Positions 61,859-64,000 of a stretch of 64,000 nt of DNA are shown here, one piece after another; position 1 is the first letter of the stretch; every line of letters begins with the position of its first letter. The stretch spans positions 124,001 through 188,000 of the forward strand of contig NZ_BMWC01000001.1 of NCBI RefSeq assembly GCF_014651035.1, in the 5' to 3' direction. Under the pieces are notes generated by a model, which was not told the origin of the DNA, did no database searches, and saw nothing but the letters and a program-made list of their open reading frames with translations. The stretch comes from Streptomyces lomondensis (GTDB lineage Bacteria; Actinomycetota; Actinomycetes; Streptomycetales; Streptomycetaceae). Both the position numbers and the translations under genes were made by a program.

Positions 61859-63109
61859 ATGCCCCGCACGAACACCACCTTCGGCAACAGCCACCTGGTG
61901 ATCGAGACCGGCACCCCGCACCCCTGTGGCACGACGATCGTGGAGCGCAAGGGACTTGGCCACCCCGACACCCTCGCTGACCACCTCGCCGAACGGCTGT
62001 CGCGAGCGTACAGCCGGTACACCGTTGAGCAGTTCGGCGCCGTGCTGCACCACAACTTCGACAAGCTCGCTGTGCTGGGCGGGGCAAGCGAAGTCCGCTA
62101 CGGCGGCGGCAGGATGACAGCGCCAGTGCGCGTCCTGGTCAACGGGCGGGCCGCCCCTGGCTGCGGCGGAGAGGACATACCTGTCCTGGAGATCGTCGAG
62201 GCGGAGGTTCGGGAGTTCTTCGCCGAGCGTCTTCCCGAGGTCCTGGGCCACCTCGACATCTCGTTCAACATCACGAGCAATTCCAGCCCCGGAGCTGTGC
62301 TGACCAGCGACGTGGTTCCGGACCGGACCCGTTGGTTCACCCCTCGGTCCGTCGATGACCTCCGGGAACGGCGTGTGCGTCTCTCGAACGACACGTCACT
62401 CGGAACCGGCTGGGCACCTGAGAATCCCTTCGAGTCCTTCGTGCGCGACCTGGTGAACCACCTTTCGGGACAGAGCGAGTTCACCCAGTCCCACGTCTGG
62501 TGCGGCTCGGACGTCAAGCTCATGGGGTACTGGGACGGCGAGAGCGCCGACATCGTGCTGTGCGTGCCGCAGAAGTCGCGTCACGTCGGCACCAGGGCGG
62601 ACTACGTCCGCAACTCGGAGACGGTCCTCGCCGAGTGCCACCGGCTCGCCGACCTGCGGCTTCCCGGGGCCAAGGCCAGATTCCGGCTCAACGCCCGCGA
62701 CATACCGGAGAAGGACGAGCTCTACCTCACGTACACAGGCAGCTCCATCGAGTCGGGCGACGAGGGGGTCGTGGGCCGGGGCAACCGCGTCAACGGCCTC
62801 ATCACCCCTCTGCGCCCGATGAACCTGGAGGGCGCCAATGGGAAGAACCCCGTCTACCACGTCGGCAAGCTCTACAACATCACCGCCCAGCGTCTCGCGC
62901 ACCGCCTGCACGAGGCGACCGACGGGCACGCGGAGGTCCATCTCGTAAGTACCACGGGACAACGGCTCGACCAGCCCTGGCGGATTCTTGTCCGGCTGTC
63001 CTCACCGGACGTGGAGACCGACAAGGTCCAGGCCCTCGTGGCCGAGGCACTCGACGGCTTCCCGGCCCTCACGGACGAGCTTGTCTCGGACGGGATTGTG
63101 CTGAGCTGA
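61859..63109 (+). CDS. Archaeal-type S-adenosylmethionine synthetase (PF01941 class)
   Basis: 416 residues. The sequence shows the archaeal MAT signatures, not those of bacterial MetK: TTIVERKGLGHPDTLADHLA, AVLHHNFDKLAVLGGASEVR, YGGGRMTAPVRVLVNGRAAP, and near the end ESGDEGVVGRGNRVNGLITP, LRPMNLEGANGKNPVYHVGK. It makes SAM from methionine and ATP. It is rare in bacteria and probably acquired horizontally; the chromosome should also carry metK. The start ATG 61859 is well placed (GAGATGGGAGCACACCC). Its stop overlaps the start of the APH-like kinase by one base. Confidence 0.92.
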   Translation: MPRTNTTFGNSHLVIETGTPHPCGTTIVERKGLGHPDTLADHLAERLSRAYSRYTVEQFGAVLHHNFDKLAVLGGASEVRYGGGRMTAPVRVLVNGRAAPGCGGEDIPVLEIVEAEVREFFAERLPEVLGHLDISFNITSNSSPGAVLTSDVVPDRTRWFTPRSVDDLRERRVRLSNDTSLGTGWAPENPFESFVRDLVNHLSGQSEFTQSHVWCGSDVKLMGYWDGESADIVLCVPQKSRHVGTRADYVRNSETVLAECHRLADLRLPGAKARFRLNARDIPEKDELYLTYTGSSIESGDEGVVGRGNRVNGLITPLRPMNLEGANGKNPVYHVGKLYNITAQRLAHRLHEATDGHAEVHLVSTTGQRLDQPWRILVRLSSPDVETDKVQALVAEALDGFPALTDELVSDGIVLS

Positions 63110-64000
63110 TGACTGCCCAGAACCTCGGCGAAGTGCCGTCGGGCTGTCGGCGGCGCCTTATCGACCACTACGGCCCGGCGGCGGAAGGATGGCTGCGGGC
63201 CGCCCCGCGCCTCCTGGCAGAGGCGGCGGAGCGTTGGCATCTCTCGCTGAAGGAATACCACGACGCAGGACACTCCTCCGCCGTTGCGCTTGCCACCACG
63301 GTCGACGGGACCCCGGTGATCCTCAAGGCGTGGTTCGAGCCTCTCCGCTACCGCCACGAGATCGCAGCGCTGACCGTGTGGGCCGGCGGGCCGACCGTAG
63401 ACGTCATCGAAGCGGCGGACGACCTGTCGGTGGCGGCCCTTGCGCTGGTGGGCGGCCGGCCCGGCGGCGCGGGGCCTATCGGTCGCGAGAGGCAGATGGT
63501 GGCCGCCGCGATACAGGGACTGCATTCTCTCGGTCGACTGAGGCCGCGGCCGGATGTGCCCAGCTTGGCGCACTTCCGCCAAGAGGTGGTCGTACCTCGC
63601 ATCCGTCAACGGCTGCACGGCCTCGATCTCGGCTCCTGGAAGACGCTTGTGGAGGAGGCATGCGAAGAGCTCCCCGCCCTGCGCGAAGACCCCAACCGTA
63701 TGACAGTCCTCCACGCTGACCTGTACCGAGAGAACGTGATCTTCGACCGCGGAGGGCACCCGCGCCTGATCGATCCGCATCCCCTAGTGGGGGACGCGGC
63801 GTTCGACTGGGCCTTCTGGACGGTCTACTACGACCTCGAACACGAGGTGGCCGACCGCCTGGCCACAGCTGCTCGCATCTCCCGCGTCCCTGTCCCGGAG
63901 ATCTCGCCGTGGTGCAGGGCGCTGGCTCTCGACGGCTTCCTCTACTACTGGGAGATCGACGACCCTGCACTGCCGAAGATCGCGAAGGTGTTGTCCTCGT
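63109..64000 (+). CDS. APH-like phosphotransferase (partial, runs off the window)
   Basis: Starts at ATG 63109-63111, overlapping the MAT stop (TGATG), and runs open to the window end (297 codons). The kinase fold is visible: TPVILKAWFEPLRYRHEIAA (strand 3 Lys), MTVLHADLYRENVIFDRGG (H-x-D-x-x-x-x-N), HPRLIDPHPLVGDAAFDWAF (I-D-P, metal Asp). Such APH/streptomycin-6-kinase-like enzymes often phosphorylate sugars or antibiotics. The tight coupling to an archaeal-type MAT suggests a two-enzyme operon that uses methionine-derived or SAM-related substrates. Function uncertain. Confidence 0.85.
   Translation, partial: MTAQNLGEVPSGCRRRLIDHYGPAAEGWLRAAPRLLAEAAERWHLSLKEYHDAGHSSAVALATTVDGTPVILKAWFEPLRYRHEIAALTVWAGGPTVDVIEAADDLSVAALALVGGRPGGAGPIGRERQMVAAAIQGLHSLGRLRPRPDVPSLAHFRQEVVVPRIRQRLHGLDLGSWKTLVEEACEELPALREDPNRMTVLHADLYRENVIFDRGGHPRLIDPHPLVGDAAFDWAFWTVYYDLEHEVADRLATAARISRVPVPEISPWCRALALDGFLYYWEIDDPALPKIAKVLSS

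Overview
The window is chromosomal DNA from a Streptomyces species. The evidence is very high GC with strong G/C in third codon positions, GTG and TTG starts, an SsgA-like sporulation protein, DasR-type operators, two-component-free actinobacterial operons and a gene order that I recall from the S. coelicolor region around hpd, ssgG, clpS, cysM, nagE and rph (about SCO2930 down to SCO2895). The synteny comes from memory and was not computed. No rRNA and no CRISPR array are present. There is one tRNA, tRNA-Leu(UAG).

Layout. 0-5 kb: a small ArsR unit with a periodic operator, then a four-gene quaternary-amine ABC importer operon on the minus strand. 4.5-10 kb: Lrp/AsnC regulator divergent from hpd (4-hydroxyphenylpyruvate dioxygenase), a TPR membrane protein, a glycolate/lactate-type FAD oxidase and ssgG. 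10-16 kb: two RDD membrane proteins and a secreted M6 metalloprotease. 16-23.8 kb: NAD salvage (pncA, pncB), clpS, DUF2017, an amino acid permease, and the mec-leader peptide-cysO-cysM cysteine pathway. 23.9-27.3 kb: a decayed integrative element bounded by an exact 20-bp direct repeat. It carries a dead tyrosine integrase and a WhiJ-like regulator set (small acidic protein, DUF6879 protein, broken HTH/DUF5753 protein).

27.3-36.6 kb: MBL-fold hydrolase, the N-acetylglucosamine PTS genes nagE2, nagE1 and nagF with two dre operators, rph, rdgB, tRNA-Leu, a kinase-like protein, bcp, DUF3618, a GroES-like protein, and a guanidine-III type riboswitch in front of a sugE/gdx gene that carries a one-base frameshift. 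36.6-47.4 kb: a bifunctional penicillin-binding protein, an ABC-2 exporter operon, a DUF1707 protein, a secreted SGNH hydrolase, a DUF445 protein and an MFS transporter. 47.4-51 kb: a degenerate intergenic repeat tract, a Tat-secreted alginate-lyase-like protein with an LAXTG sorting signal, a free-standing small RNA candidate with a tRNA-like 3' half, and an hsp20 gene with a near-consensus promoter.

51-64 kb is the more variable part. It has an alpha/beta hydrolase with its middle deleted, a MarR-like regulator behind a MerR-type 19-bp-spaced promoter, and a small possible specialised-metabolism locus: LuxR-type regulator, EamA exporter, PF10014-type amino acid hydroxylase, argininosuccinate-synthase-like ligase, plus a binding-protein-like gene and a small membrane peptide ending in NDSFIWG. 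After that come a decayed phosphotransferase, a 137-bp palindromic element, a class C serine hydrolase, and an XRE regulator divergent from an archaeal-type S-adenosylmethionine synthetase coupled to an APH-like kinase that runs off the window.

The best candidates for something new are the amino-acid hydroxylase/ArgG-like/exporter locus (52.2-57.9 kb), the tRNA-like small RNA (49.39-49.53 kb), the archaeal-type MAT plus kinase pair (61.9-64 kb), and the palindromic element at 58.9-59.0 kb.
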